A stretch of 64,000 bases of DNA from DASUBN01 sp050261675 (GCA_050261675.1 JBLNDO010000047.1:7944-71943); one strand, 5' to 3'; shown: positions 38,639 to 48,096, counted from the first letter of the stretch. Notes: generated by a model from the letters alone, not told the origin. Program-made: numbers and translations.

Positions 38639-39365
38639 CTGGATCGTTCCGGACTGGCCCGCGCCGTCTTCGGTGAAGGCCATGAGCACCACGCGCACGG
38701 GCGGAGTGAGCGTGGGCAAGTACGCCACGCTCAATCTCGGCGATCACGTGGGCGATGTGCCCGCCGCGGTGGCGGAGAACCGCCGGCGCCTGCGGGAGAC
38801 ATTGAAGCTTCCCCATGAACCCCGCTGGCTGAAACAAGTGCATGGCACCCGGGTGGCGCGGCTCCAGGGTGAAGCGGTGGCCGGCAACGCGGACGCAGCG
38901 CTAGCGCAGGCACGCGGCGAGGTCTGCGCCATCCTGACCGCCGATTGCCTGCCCGTGCTGTTCTGTAACGCCGGAGGAACCGAAGTGGGCGCGGCCCACG
39001 CGGGCTGGCGGGGTCTCGCGGCGGGCGTGCTGGAATCAATTATCGCTGCCATGAGCGCGAAACCGGAGGAAATCCTGGTATGGCTCGGGCCGGCTATCGG
39101 GTCACTGTCTTATGAGGTCGGCAATGACGTACGCCGCGCATTCGTCGACCAGATGCCGGAAGCCGCAGCCGCATTCCTGCCCGGCAAGTCGGAAGGCAAA
39201 TGGTGGTGCGATCTTTACCGTCTCGCGCGGGAGCGATTGCGCAAGATCGGTGTGACGCGGGTCTACGGCGGCGGTCTTTGTACCTATAGCGAACCGGCGC
39301 GATTCTTTTCGTTCCGCCGGGACGGAGAATGCGGCCGCATGGCCACGCTTATTTATATCCGGTGA
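38628..39365 (+). CDS. pgeF: Multicopper-oxidase-like YfiH/PgeF protein (purine nucleoside or peptidoglycan-editing enzyme)
   Basis: This 245-residue member of the YfiH (DUF152) family has the conserved metal or substrate site: KQVHGTRV, LTADCLPVLFCN and AAHAGWRGLAAGV, which give the usual His-Cys-His set. Family members are described as purine nucleoside phosphorylases/adenosine deaminases and, in E. coli, as editing peptidoglycan precursors that wrongly contain L-Ser. It is coupled to rluD. Confidence 0.9.
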   Translation: MAADWIVPDWPAPSSVKAMSTTRTGGVSVGKYATLNLGDHVGDVPAAVAENRRRLRETLKLPHEPRWLKQVHGTRVARLQGEAVAGNADAALAQARGEVCAILTADCLPVLFCNAGGTEVGAAHAGWRGLAAGVLESIIAAMSAKPEEILVWLGPAIGSLSYEVGNDVRRAFVDQMPEAAAAFLPGKSEGKWWCDLYRLARERLRKIGVTRVYGGGLCTYSEPARFFSFRRDGECGRMATLIYIR

Positions 39366-39366
39366 G

Positions 39367-41307
39367 TCAGCCCACGGCTTCCAAGGCGGTTTGTTTTTCC
39401 AGCCAGTCCGCCTCTACTTTCTCCAGTTCAGCCTTGGTTTCCGCCTGCCGGCGCAGGCTTTCCGTGAGCAGGTGCTTATTGGTTTCCTCATAGGTCGTCG
39501 CATCCGCCAGCAGCATGTCCAGGCGTGCTTTCTCGGCATTGAGTGTTTCGAGCTTCTTTTCCAGCGCCGCGATCTCCTTCTGCAGGGGTTTACGCAGCTC
39601 GGCGAGGCGCTGGCGTTCCTGGGCTTCCGCGCGCCGCTGTTCCCGGCGATCGGTGCCCTTGGCCGCCGGGGTCGCGGCACCGCCACGCCGGGCCGCCGCC
39701 CGCTGCAGCAGCCAATCCCGGTAATCGTCCAGGTCCCCGTCGAAGGAGGTGACCTTGCCGTCCGCCACGAGCATGAACTCGTCCGCCGTGGCGCGCAGCA
39801 GGTGCCGGTCGTGGGAGACGAGGATCAGCGTCCCCTCGAACTGCGCCAAGGCCACCGTGAGCGCCTCGCGCATCTCGAGGTCGAGGTGGTTCGTGGGCTC
39901 GTCGAGCAGGAGCAGGTTCGGCCTGTTCCAGATGATGAGCGCCAGGGCGAGCCGCGCCTTTTCGCCTCCGGAAAAGGGTTCCACAGGGGAGATCGCCATC
40001 TCGCCGCGGAAGTTGAAGCTGCCGAGGAAATCCCTCAAGTCCTGGTCGCGCACGCCGGGAGCGATGGCGGCGAGCTGCTGCAGGGGACTGCGGTCTTCGC
40101 GCAGGGTCTCCAGCTGGTGCTGGGCGAAGTAGCCGATGGCGAGTCCCTTGCCGAGGCCCACGCGGCCCGAGAGCGGAGCCAGAGTACCGGCGAGCGTCTT
40201 CACCAGCGTGGATTTGCCCTGACCGTTGGCACCCAGGAGGCCGATGCGCTGGCCGTTCAGGAGCGAGAGTTCGAGGCCGTCCAGCACGGTCTTTTCCCCG
40301 TCCTGTGTCCGGTAACCGCAGCGCACATGCTCCAGGGTGAGCACCGGATTGGGGGAGGCGAGGGGATCGCGGAACTCGAAGTTGAAGGGCGAGTTCACAT
40401 GCACCGGCGCAAGGCGCTCCATCTTTTCCAGCATCTTGATGCGGCTCTGGGCCTGGCGTGCCTTGGTGGCCTTGTAGCGGAAGCGGTCCACGAAGCTCTG
40501 CAGGTGGGCGATCTCCCGTTGCTGCTTCTCGAACGCCGCCTGTTCCAGCACCAACCGCTCGGCGCGCCGCACTTCGAACGCGCTGTAGTTGCCGGTGTAG
40601 CGCGTGATACGGCGGTTTTCGAGATGCAGCGTCACCCCGCAGATGCCGTCCAGGAATTCGCGGTCATGGGAGATGATGAGCAGCGTGCCGGGGTAGCGCT
40701 TGAGCCAGTCCTCGAGCCAAACGATGGCGTCGAGGTCCAGGTGGTTGGTGGGCTCGTCCAGGAGCAGGAGATCCGAAGGGCACATGAGTGCCTGGGCGAG
40801 GTTGAGGCGCATGCGCCAGCCGCCGGAGAAGCTCGACACAGGTTGGCCGGTTTCCGCCAAAGTGAATCCCAAGCCCAGCAACAGCGCGCCGGCACGTGAG
40901 GCGGCGGTGTAGCCGTCCGCGTCGGCATAGTCGGCGTGGGCCTGCCCCTCTCCATGGCCATCGTGGGCGGCTTGGGCTTTGGCGATGCGTGCCTCGATTT
41001 CCCGTAGGCGCACGTCGCCGTCCAGCACGTAGTCCAAGGCACTGCGTTCGACCGCGGGGGTCTCCTGGGCCACGTGGGACACGCGCCAGGAGACCGGCAG
41101 CGACACGTCTCCGCCATCCGCGTGCAGCGTGCCGCGTAGCAGGGCAAAGAGGGTGGACTTGCCCGAGCCGTTGGCGCCCACCAGCCCCGCCTTCTCGCCG
41201 GGGTGGACCACTGCCGAGGCGTTCTCGAAGAGCGGCTTGGTGCCGCGCTGCAGGCTCAGGGATTCGATGCGGATCACGGGGGCCGAAACCTCAATCGGGG
41301 CGCGCAT
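39367..41307 (-). CDS. ABC-F ATPase of the YheS type
   Basis: This soluble protein has two ATP-binding cassettes and no membrane part, the mark of ABC-F translation factors that act at the ribosome. Walker A motifs are GANGSGKST and GANGQGKST, the signatures are VSSFSGGWRMRLNLA and FSGGEKARLALA, and the linker region is long and charged, ending in a coiled coil. It resembles E. coli YheS. The ATG at 41307 gives 646 residues. A GTG at 41277 gives 636, close to YheS (637), so the true start may be the latter. It is convergent with pgeF and divergent from the ZIP gene. Confidence 0.88.
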   Translation of the reverse strand: MRAPIEVSAPVIRIESLSLQRGTKPLFENASAVVHPGEKAGLVGANGSGKSTLFALLRGTLHADGGDVSLPVSWRVSHVAQETPAVERSALDYVLDGDVRLREIEARIAKAQAAHDGHGEGQAHADYADADGYTAASRAGALLLGLGFTLAETGQPVSSFSGGWRMRLNLAQALMCPSDLLLLDEPTNHLDLDAIVWLEDWLKRYPGTLLIISHDREFLDGICGVTLHLENRRITRYTGNYSAFEVRRAERLVLEQAAFEKQQREIAHLQSFVDRFRYKATKARQAQSRIKMLEKMERLAPVHVNSPFNFEFRDPLASPNPVLTLEHVRCGYRTQDGEKTVLDGLELSLLNGQRIGLLGANGQGKSTLVKTLAGTLAPLSGRVGLGKGLAIGYFAQHQLETLREDRSPLQQLAAIAPGVRDQDLRDFLGSFNFRGEMAISPVEPFSGGEKARLALALIIWNRPNLLLLDEPTNHLDLEMREALTVALAQFEGTLILVSHDRHLLRATADEFMLVADGKVTSFDGDLDDYRDWLLQRAAARRGGAATPAAKGTDRREQRRAEAQERQRLAELRKPLQKEIAALEKKLETLNAEKARLDMLLADATTYEETNKHLLTESLRRQAETKAELEKVEADWLEKQTALEAVG

Positions 41308-41367
41308 TTTACGCGCAGGGCGGGCGGATTGGCATGTGCCGGAAGAGTCTGCAAGAATTGCGCCCCC

Positions 41368-42141
41368 ATGACCGCGAACCCCTTGCTCTGGATCATCCCG
41401 GCGACGCTGCTCGGCGCGGTGTTGAGCGCGCTCCTGGCCTCGGTGCTGCTGGTGTTCCCGGAAACCTTGCGCCGCGTGTTGCTGCCGCGTCTGGTGAGCT
41501 TCGCGGTGGGCGCCCTGTTGGGCGCCGCGTTCCTGGATCTTCTGCCGGAGGCCCTGCGCGCCGCCGCCGGCCAGGCGCAGGGGGTGGGCCTTGCCATCGC
41601 GCTCGGCGTTCTGGGGTTCTTTCTGCTGGAGAAGCTCGCCTTCTGGCACCACGGCCACGAAGGCCATATGGACCACGAGGAACTGCGCCGCCACGCGGCG
41701 GGCACCATGATCTTGGTGGGCACCGGCCTGCACAATCTGCTGGACGGGGTGCTCCTGGGCGCCACCTTCCTGGTGAACATGCATCTCGGCGTGGTGCTCG
41801 CCATCGCCGTCATCGCCCACCAGATACCACAACAGGTGGGGGACATCTCGGTGCTGCTCTCGGCCGGCGTGCCACGCCGCCGGGCGCTGCTGCTCTCTGC
41901 CCTGTCCGGAGCCACCATGGTGGTGGGCGGGCTTGCGGCCTGGGTGTTGCTCTCCACGCTGCAGGGCTACATCCCCTACGTGCTGGCCATCGCCGCCGCG
42001 AGCCTCATTTACGTGGCGGTGGCGGACCTCATCCCCGGCCTGCACCGCCACGAGGGGGCCCGGCTGTCGTTCCTGACGGTGGGGCTGATCGCGGCGGGCA
42101 TCCTCCTGATCTACGTCATCCAGGCCGCACTCGGCGGTTGA
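41368..42141 (+). CDS. ZIP-family metal (zinc/iron) transporter
   Basis: This 257-residue inner-membrane protein has about eight hydrophobic helices. The variable loop holds the histidine-rich stretch HHGHEGHMDHEEL (about 92-104), and the metal path motifs are GTGLHNLLDGVLLGA in TM4 and AHQIPQQVGD in TM5, as in ZIP proteins that bring Zn2+ or Fe2+ into the cytoplasm. Its stop codon overlaps the -35 element of the clpB promoter. Confidence 0.9.
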   Translation: MTANPLLWIIPATLLGAVLSALLASVLLVFPETLRRVLLPRLVSFAVGALLGAAFLDLLPEALRAAAGQAQGVGLAIALGVLGFFLLEKLAFWHHGHEGHMDHEELRRHAAGTMILVGTGLHNLLDGVLLGATFLVNMHLGVVLAIAVIAHQIPQQVGDISVLLSAGVPRRRALLLSALSGATMVVGGLAAWVLLSTLQGYIPYVLAIAAASLIYVAVADLIPGLHRHEGARLSFLTVGLIAAGILLIYVIQAALGG

Positions 42142-42164
42142 AAACCCCTCCCCGAACCCCATAA
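42138..42164 (+). promoter_or_regulatory. Sigma-32 heat-shock promoter of clpB
   Basis: TTGAAA (42138-42143) and CCCCATAA (42157-42164), 13 bases apart, match the sigma-32 consensus CTTGAAA-N11-16-CCCCATNT closely. They lie 45 bp before the clpB start. Confidence 0.88.
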
Positions 42165-42207
42165 ATGGAGTAAGTTTTTAACCCTGCCTGGTTCGGGGGG
42201 CTACGCC

Positions 42208-44817
42208 ATGCGCTTGGACAAACTCACTAGCAAGTTCCAGATGGCTATCGCCGACGCGCAGTCCATGGCGGTGGGCCAGGACCATGCTTATATAGAACCT
42301 GTTCATCTGATGCTTGCTCTCCTGGACCAGGAGGGCGGCAGCGTGCGTCCCTTGCTCGCCAAGGTGGGCGCGAACCTCAACCGCCTGCGCAACGCCCTGG
42401 ACACCGAGCTGGAAAGGCTTTCCACCGTGCAGAACCACGGCGGGGACGTACAGGTCTCGCCGGAACTCAACCGCCTGCTCAACCTGACCGACAAGCTGGC
42501 GCAGAAGCGCCAGGACCAGTTCATTTCTTCCGAGCTCTTTGTGTTGGCCGCGCTGGACGCCAAGGGCGGCCTGGGCGACTTGCTGAAGGACGCGGGTGCC
42601 ACCAAGGCAACCCTGGAGAAGGCCATCGACGAGTTGCGCGGCGGCCAGCAGGTGAATGACGCCTCCGCCGAGGACCAGCGCCAAGCGCTCGAGAAGTACA
42701 CCATCGACCTCACGGCCCGCGCCGAATCCGGCAAGCTCGATCCGGTCATCGGCCGCGATGACGAGATCCGCCGCACCATCCAGGTGCTGCAGCGGCGCAC
42801 CAAGAACAACCCGGTGCTCATCGGCGAGCCCGGCGTCGGCAAGACCGCCATCGTGGAGGGTCTCGCCCAGCGTATCGTCAACGGCGAGGTGCCAGAGGGC
42901 CTGAAGGACAAGCGTGTGCTCACGCTGGACATGGGCGCGCTCATCGCCGGCACCAAGTTCCGGGGTGAGTTCGAAGAGCGTCTGAAGGGAGTGCTCAAGG
43001 ACATCGCCAAGTCGGAAGGCCGCATCATCCTGTTCATCGACGAGATCCATACCATGGTGGGCGCCGGCAAGGCGGAAGGTTCCATGGACGCGGGCAACAT
43101 GCTGAAGCCCGCTCTCGCCCGCGGCGAGCTGCACTGCGTGGGCGCCACCACCCTGGATGAATACCGCAAATATGTGGAGAAGGACGCGGCCCTGGAACGC
43201 CGTTTCCAGAAGGTGATGGTGGATGAGCCGTCGCTGGAAGACACCATCGCCATTTTGCGCGGCCTGAACGAACGCTACGAAGTGCACCACGGCGTGGAGA
43301 TCACCGATCCCGCTATCGTGGCGGCGGCCACGCTTTCCCACCGTTACATCTCCGACCGGCAACTGCCGGATAAGGCCATCGATCTGATTGATGAAGCGGC
43401 CAGCCGTATCCGGATGGAACTGGACTCCAAGCCCGAGGAGATGGACAAGCTGGATCGGCGCCTCATCCAGCTCAAGATCGAGCGGGAAGCCCTCAAGAAG
43501 GAGAAGGACGAGGCCTCCAAGCGCCGTCTCAAGACTCTGGAGGATGAGATCAAACAGCTGGAGCGCGAGTATTCCGACTTCGAGGAAGTCTGGAAGGCGG
43601 AGAAGGCCCAGGTGCAGGGCGCGAGCCAAATCAAGGAGGCCCTGGAGAAGGCCAAGGCCGAGCTCGAGACGGCGCGCCGCGCCGGCGACCTGTCGCGCAT
43701 GTCCGAAATTCAATATGGCCGCATGCCCGAACTGGAGAAGAAACTTTCCCAGGCCACGGCCGCGGAGAACACCGCCCAGACGAAATTACTGCGCAACAAG
43801 GTGACGGCGGAGGAGATCGCCGAAGTGGTTTCCCGCTGGACCGGCATCCCCGTGTCCAAGATGCTGGAGAGCGAGAAGGAGAAGCTCCTGCGCATGGAAC
43901 AGGCCCTCATGACCCGCGTCGTCGGCCAGGACGAGGCGGTACGCGCCGTATCCAACGCCATCCGCCGCTCCCGCGCCGGGCTCGCGGACCCGAACCGGCC
44001 CACGGGTTCCTTCCTGTTCCTGGGGCCCACGGGCGTCGGCAAGACCGAGCTCACCAAGGCACTCGCCTGGTTCCTGTTCGACACCGACGAGGCCATGGTG
44101 CGCCTGGACATGAGCGAGTTCATGGAGAAGCACTCCGTGGCGCGCCTGATCGGCGCGCCGCCGGGCTACGTCGGGTATGAAGAAGGCGGTTATCTCACGG
44201 AAGCCGTGCGTCGCAAGCCCTATTCCGTGATCCTCCTGGACGAAGTGGAGAAGGCCCACCCGGACGTATTCGGCGTGCTGCTACAGGTATTGGACGACGG
44301 CCGGCTCACGGACGGCCAGGGCCGCACCGTGAATTTCAAGAACACGGTCATCGTCATGACCTCGAACCTGGGTTCCCAGGTGATCCAGGAGATGAGCGGC
44401 GAGGAGAACTACCAGAAAATGAAGGATGCGGTCATGGGGATTGTGGGCGGCCACTTCCGCCCGGAGTTCATCAACCGCGTGGACGAGACCGTGGTGTTCC
44501 ATCCCCTCGGGAAGGAACAGATCCGCGCCATCGCCCGTATCCAGGTGGAGCAGCTGCAGAAGCGCTTGGCGGATCGGGACATCACCCTGGAAGTCACTGA
44601 TGCCGCCCTGGACAAACTCGGCAAGGCGGGCTTCGACCCGGTGTATGGTGCGCGGCCCTTGAAGCGCGCGGTGCAGCAGCAGCTGGAGAACCCGCTGGCC
44701 CAGAAGCTCCTGGCAGGCGAGTTCGGTCCCGGCGATACCGTCTCCGTCGACGCGCGGGACATCGGCTTCGAGTTCGTGAAGGCCAAGCCAAGAAAAGCTA
44801 GAGCGGCCAATGCCTGA
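42208..44817 (+). CDS. clpB: Disaggregase chaperone ClpB
   Basis: This 869-residue Hsp100 protein dissolves protein aggregates with DnaK. The N-terminal Clp domain (about 1-145) is followed by the first AAA+ module with GEPGVGKTAIVEGLA, the coiled-coil middle domain (about 400-530) and the second AAA+ module with GPTGVGKTELTKALA and the pore loop GYVGYEEGGYL. Its length is close to that of E. coli ClpB (857). A sigma-32 promoter precedes it. Confidence 0.98.
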   Translation: MRLDKLTSKFQMAIADAQSMAVGQDHAYIEPVHLMLALLDQEGGSVRPLLAKVGANLNRLRNALDTELERLSTVQNHGGDVQVSPELNRLLNLTDKLAQKRQDQFISSELFVLAALDAKGGLGDLLKDAGATKATLEKAIDELRGGQQVNDASAEDQRQALEKYTIDLTARAESGKLDPVIGRDDEIRRTIQVLQRRTKNNPVLIGEPGVGKTAIVEGLAQRIVNGEVPEGLKDKRVLTLDMGALIAGTKFRGEFEERLKGVLKDIAKSEGRIILFIDEIHTMVGAGKAEGSMDAGNMLKPALARGELHCVGATTLDEYRKYVEKDAALERRFQKVMVDEPSLEDTIAILRGLNERYEVHHGVEITDPAIVAAATLSHRYISDRQLPDKAIDLIDEAASRIRMELDSKPEEMDKLDRRLIQLKIEREALKKEKDEASKRRLKTLEDEIKQLEREYSDFEEVWKAEKAQVQGASQIKEALEKAKAELETARRAGDLSRMSEIQYGRMPELEKKLSQATAAENTAQTKLLRNKVTAEEIAEVVSRWTGIPVSKMLESEKEKLLRMEQALMTRVVGQDEAVRAVSNAIRRSRAGLADPNRPTGSFLFLGPTGVGKTELTKALAWFLFDTDEAMVRLDMSEFMEKHSVARLIGAPPGYVGYEEGGYLTEAVRRKPYSVILLDEVEKAHPDVFGVLLQVLDDGRLTDGQGRTVNFKNTVIVMTSNLGSQVIQEMSGEENYQKMKDAVMGIVGGHFRPEFINRVDETVVFHPLGKEQIRAIARIQVEQLQKRLADRDITLEVTDAALDKLGKAGFDPVYGARPLKRAVQQQLENPLAQKLLAGEFGPGDTVSVDARDIGFEFVKAKPRKARAANA

Positions 44818-44869
44818 GATTGCGGGCCGGTCGATCGCCCAGGGGCGGTTTAGCGCTACTTTTCATGGA

Positions 44870-45505
44870 CTAGACTCCCCTCCATCCTTCCACGGCGGTG
44901 AATGTCGCCGCTCCAATTAGCATCGCGCCCACCACGCGGCATACTACCACCGCGGATTCCGGTTCCTGGAGCAGCCAGCGGCGCACACCGTCCGCCGCGA
45001 GCGCGATGCCTCCGTAGACCCCCGCCTGGTTCACGGCAATGATGACCCACATCACCGCACCCTGGATCCAGAGCACTCCGTATTCGGGGCGCAGGAACTG
45101 GGGGAAGACCGCCAGCATGAAGAGATAGGCCTTGGGGTTCATGAGGCAGCTCAGCATGCCCTGGCGGAACGTGGTCCAGGGTGGGCGCACCGCGAGTTTC
45201 CCACCTGGCTTGAACACCGCCGCGCTTTTCAGGATTGACCAGCCGATCCAGGCGATGTAGAGGGCGCCTGCCAGGAGCATGAACTTGAAGGCGGCCGGGT
45301 AGACCTTCAGCAGCACGCTGATGCCCAACACGCCCGCGACCACGTGCACCACGGCGCCGGTCATGACGCCGGCGAGCGCCATGAGCCCCGCGCGCCGCCC
45401 GCCGGTCAAGGCGCTGCCGAGGATGTAGGCCATGTCCATGCCAGGCAGCAGCACCACACCGAAGACCAGCAGGAAGAACAACCAGAGCTGTGAGTAGTGG
45501 GTCAA
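44870..45505 (-). CDS. LysE/RhtB-family exporter, copy 1
   Basis: This 211-residue protein of six predicted helices begins MTHYSQLWLFFLLVFGVVLLPGMDMAYILG with the LysE-family P-G-x-D motif. Members export amino acids such as lysine, threonine or homoserine lactones. It is a close paralogue of the gene at 47353-47988, with equal length. Substrate cannot be told from the sequence. It is convergent with clpB. Confidence 0.88.
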   Translation of the reverse strand: MTHYSQLWLFFLLVFGVVLLPGMDMAYILGSALTGGRRAGLMALAGVMTGAVVHVVAGVLGISVLLKVYPAAFKFMLLAGALYIAWIGWSILKSAAVFKPGGKLAVRPPWTTFRQGMLSCLMNPKAYLFMLAVFPQFLRPEYGVLWIQGAVMWVIIAVNQAGVYGGIALAADGVRRWLLQEPESAVVVCRVVGAMLIGAATFTAVEGWRGV

Positions 45506-45649
45506 AGGTGATCGCCCTTGGAATTTTGGACTGGGAGTGTAGGGCAGTGCGGCGGTTTTTGGGGAACCCCATCGGACTCAGGGAGCACCGTCCCCGGGCC
45601 CGACGGGATACGAATACCCATGATTCCCAATCGCCGATGACCTGTAGCC

Positions 45650-46300
45650 TTAGATACTTGAGCCGAAGTTCTGTCTTGCCTCGTTGTCATCCATGGGGAT
45701 GATCTCGTTGGTCCAGTTGGTCTCCCAGGTCTTGCCGCCGTCGGCGGAGAAGGCCTGGGCCCAGTCGGCCACCACCTTGTCGCCCTTCGGGTGCACGGTC
45801 CAGGTAAAGCGCACGATGATGGGCTTGCCGTCAAAAGTGTCCGGAGCCTCGAACACGCCGACGTTGCCCTCGAACTTCCCCACCACGGGGGCTTCGATGA
45901 CCCCGCCGGAGAAATAGTTGTCCACCCAGTAGATGCGCCACAGCCCCGTCTTCTTGTCGTAGGTGCGGGTGGTCATGCCCATGAAGTCCTTCCAGTGGTC
46001 CGTCTTGTAGAAATCCTCGTTCCCGAGTCCGCCCGGCAGCGGCCGGCATTCGTCGTAGGACATGAAGTCCTCCCATTCGTGGGAGCCTGTCAGGCGCTTC
46101 ACCAGCCGGTGGTTCGGCATCTTCCATTTGCCGTAGAGGAAGTCGAAGTCATGGGAGCCATCCCGCACCTCCGTGGTCGGTCCTGCGGACGGGGTCCCGG
46201 TGGCATTGTCGCCGAGGGCGGCGGGGGCATAGCCGCCGAAGGCGCTGAGGATCATGGTGGCAGCGAGGAGTGTGTAGGGACCGTAGTGCCGGGTATGCAT
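45650..46300 (-). CDS. Secreted protein of unknown function (DUF1579-like)
   Basis: This 216-residue protein has a signal peptide (about 1-30, ending around GGYAPAALG). The mature part begins with DFDFLYGKWKMPNHRLVKRL, a pattern of DUF1579-type proteins that form a small lipocalin-like beta barrel, and contains several conserved Trp residues (HEWEDF, DHWKDF, GLWRIYWVDNYF). CAGGAG precedes the ATG at 46300. It is divergent from the WYL regulator and may be its target. Function not known. Confidence 0.75.
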   Translation of the reverse strand: MHTRHYGPYTLLAATMILSAFGGYAPAALGDNATGTPSAGPTTEVRDGSHDFDFLYGKWKMPNHRLVKRLTGSHEWEDFMSYDECRPLPGGLGNEDFYKTDHWKDFMGMTTRTYDKKTGLWRIYWVDNYFSGGVIEAPVVGKFEGNVGVFEAPDTFDGKPIIVRFTWTVHPKGDKVVADWAQAFSADGGKTWETNWTNEIIPMDDNEARQNFGSSI

Positions 46301-46366
46301 GGGAAGCTCCTGTGTGAGGGGCTGGCTGCTGTTGGAGCGGCCAGTATCGGGCTGCACGGTAAGGCT

Positions 46367-46393
46367 TAATTAGGGCAGATCCAGCCCTAATTA
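46367..46393. promoter_or_regulatory. Palindromic operator candidate between the secreted protein and the WYL regulator
   Basis: A perfect 10-bp inverted repeat, TAATTAGGGC-N7-GCCCTAATTA, lies in the divergent gap and touches the first possible ATG of the regulator. It is the only AT-rich palindrome there and is a good candidate for the regulator's own binding site. Binding is inferred. Confidence 0.65.
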
Positions 46394-47349
46394 TGTGTAG
46401 ACTTGTGCCCATGGCCCACCCCACCACCCGTGTGCTCGCTGTCCTGGAGCTCCTCCAGGCCCACGGCCGCATGAGCGGTGCGGAACTGGCGCGCCGCCTG
46501 GAGGTAGACGGTCGCACGCTGCGCCGCTACATCAGCGCCCTCGAGGACCTGGGGGTGCCCATCACCAGCGAGCGCGGGCGCTACGGTGCCTACATGCTGG
46601 TGGCGGGTTTCAAGCTGCCGCCCATGATGTTCACCGACGACGAGGCCTTGGCGCTCTCGGTGGGGCTGCTGGCGGCGCGCAGCCTAGGGTTGGCGGAGGC
46701 GGACTCTGCGGTGGCGAGCGCCCAGGCCAAGCTCGAACGGGTGATGCCGGTGAAGCTCAAGAACCGCGTGCGCGCCGTGGACGAGACGGTGACCCTGGAT
46801 CTCACCCGCGGTACGCCGCCCGGCGACAACCTGGTGCTGGCCGTACTGAGCACCGCGGCGCAGAGCGGGCGGCGCGTGCATATGCATTATCGTTCCTCCA
46901 AGGGCGAGGCCAGCGAACGCGATTTCGATCCCTACGGCCTCGTCTACCGCCACGGCTGCTGGTACGTGAGCGGACATTGCCACCTGCGCCAGGGCCTGCG
47001 CTCCTTCCGCCTGGACCGGGTAGCGGATGTATCCATGCTCGAAGCGGGGTTCACCCGCCCCGAGGACTTCGATGCAGCGGCGCACCTCGATTTCAGCATC
47101 GCCACGCTGCCCCGTTCGATCCCGGTGGAGGTGTTGCTCAGGACCGATCTCAAGGCCGCCATGTTGGAACTCGGTGAAAATATCGGCTTGTTCGAGCCCT
47201 GCGAGGAAGGCGTGCTGTTCCGCACACGCACCGACGGCATCGACTGGATGGCGCGCCAGCTGGCGCGGTTGCCCTTCGAATTCGAAATCCGCTCGCCCCT
47301 GGAATTGCGCGACGCCTTGCAGGCCCATCTCAAGCGCCTGCTGGCGTGA
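46393..47349 (+). CDS. YafY-type HTH-WYL transcriptional regulator
   Basis: This regulator of up to 318 residues has an N-terminal winged HTH (TRVLAVLELLQAHGRMSGAELARRLEVDGRTLRRYISALEDLG region, split over about residues 10-50) and a WYL domain (RRVHMHYRSSKGEASERDFDPYGLVYRHGCWYVSG region, about 155-190), followed by the C-terminal extension. WYL domains bind small ligands or nucleic acid. The first ATG lies on the palindrome, so the ATG at 46411 (MAHPTTRV) may be the true start. It probably controls itself and the divergent secreted-protein gene. Confidence 0.9.
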   Translation: MCRLVPMAHPTTRVLAVLELLQAHGRMSGAELARRLEVDGRTLRRYISALEDLGVPITSERGRYGAYMLVAGFKLPPMMFTDDEALALSVGLLAARSLGLAEADSAVASAQAKLERVMPVKLKNRVRAVDETVTLDLTRGTPPGDNLVLAVLSTAAQSGRRVHMHYRSSKGEASERDFDPYGLVYRHGCWYVSGHCHLRQGLRSFRLDRVADVSMLEAGFTRPEDFDAAAHLDFSIATLPRSIPVEVLLRTDLKAAMLELGENIGLFEPCEEGVLFRTRTDGIDWMARQLARLPFEFEIRSPLELRDALQAHLKRLLA

Positions 47350-47352
47350 AGG

Positions 47353-47988
47353 TCAGGGGCGTTGCCAGCCCTGGATGGCGTTGAGCGCGGCCAGCGCCAT
47401 CAGCACGAGGCCCACCCCGCGTCCGATGAGTATCCCCGTGGAGGGCTTGGATGCCATCCAGGTCCGGACTTCATAAGCACCCAGCACGAGCGTCCCATAC
47501 ACGCCGATCTCCGTTCCGGCGGCGATGATCCAGAGGAACAGTGCCTGCAGGGGGATGGGCCCGTATTCCGGGCGGAGATACTGCGGATAGACCGCCAGGG
47601 TAAAGAGATAGGCACGCGGGTTGAGCAGGTTGGTAATCGCGCCGCGACGGTAGGTGGCTAGCGGCAGGCGTGACTGGTTGTCGGGGCGGAGGTCGAAGGC
47701 CCTGGCCCCCCGGAACATCGACCAGCCTATCCAGGCGAGATAGCCGGTGCCGGCCAGCAGCATGCCGTCGAAGGCCGCGGGGAAAAGCTTGAGCAGCACG
47801 CCGATGCCGAGCGCCCCGATGACCGTATGGCAGGCCGCCCCGGTGATGATGCCCGCGATGGCCATGAACCCAGCGCGCATACCGCCGGTCAGCGCGCTGC
47901 CCAGCACATAGGCCATGTCCATGCCGGGCTGTACTACGACGCTGAGCACCAGCAGGAAGAACAGCCAGAGCTGAGCGTAGTGGGTCAT
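47353..47988 (-). CDS. LysE/RhtB-family exporter, copy 2
   Basis: This 211-residue six-helix transporter begins MTHYAQLWLFFLLVLSVVVQPGMDMAYVLG and is a paralogue of the gene at 44870-45505, sharing most of the first 100 residues. The ATG at 47988 is chosen because it aligns with that copy; an open frame extending far upstream is antisense to the lipoprotein and cupin genes. It lies tail to tail, three bases from the WYL regulator gene. Confidence 0.87.
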   Translation of the reverse strand: MTHYAQLWLFFLLVLSVVVQPGMDMAYVLGSALTGGMRAGFMAIAGIITGAACHTVIGALGIGVLLKLFPAAFDGMLLAGTGYLAWIGWSMFRGARAFDLRPDNQSRLPLATYRRGAITNLLNPRAYLFTLAVYPQYLRPEYGPIPLQALFLWIIAAGTEIGVYGTLVLGAYEVRTWMASKPSTGILIGRGVGLVLMALAALNAIQGWQRP

Positions 47989-48096
47989 GGTGTGCGGCCC
48001 GCGAGGGCAGGCATGCCGGGAAGCTGTGCCATACTGAATACGGACCGGGGATAATGAGATGCAAGAATAGCAGCGAAAACCTATGGAGGTTATGCC

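Noticed and set aside
39367..42162. A 931-residue ABC protein
   Set aside because: The first 285 codons are antisense to the ZIP transporter; the ABC-F protein starts at 41307 or 41277.
42178..43713. A 511-codon minus-strand frame
   Set aside because: It lies wholly antisense to clpB, whose domains are complete, and the translation is low-complexity.
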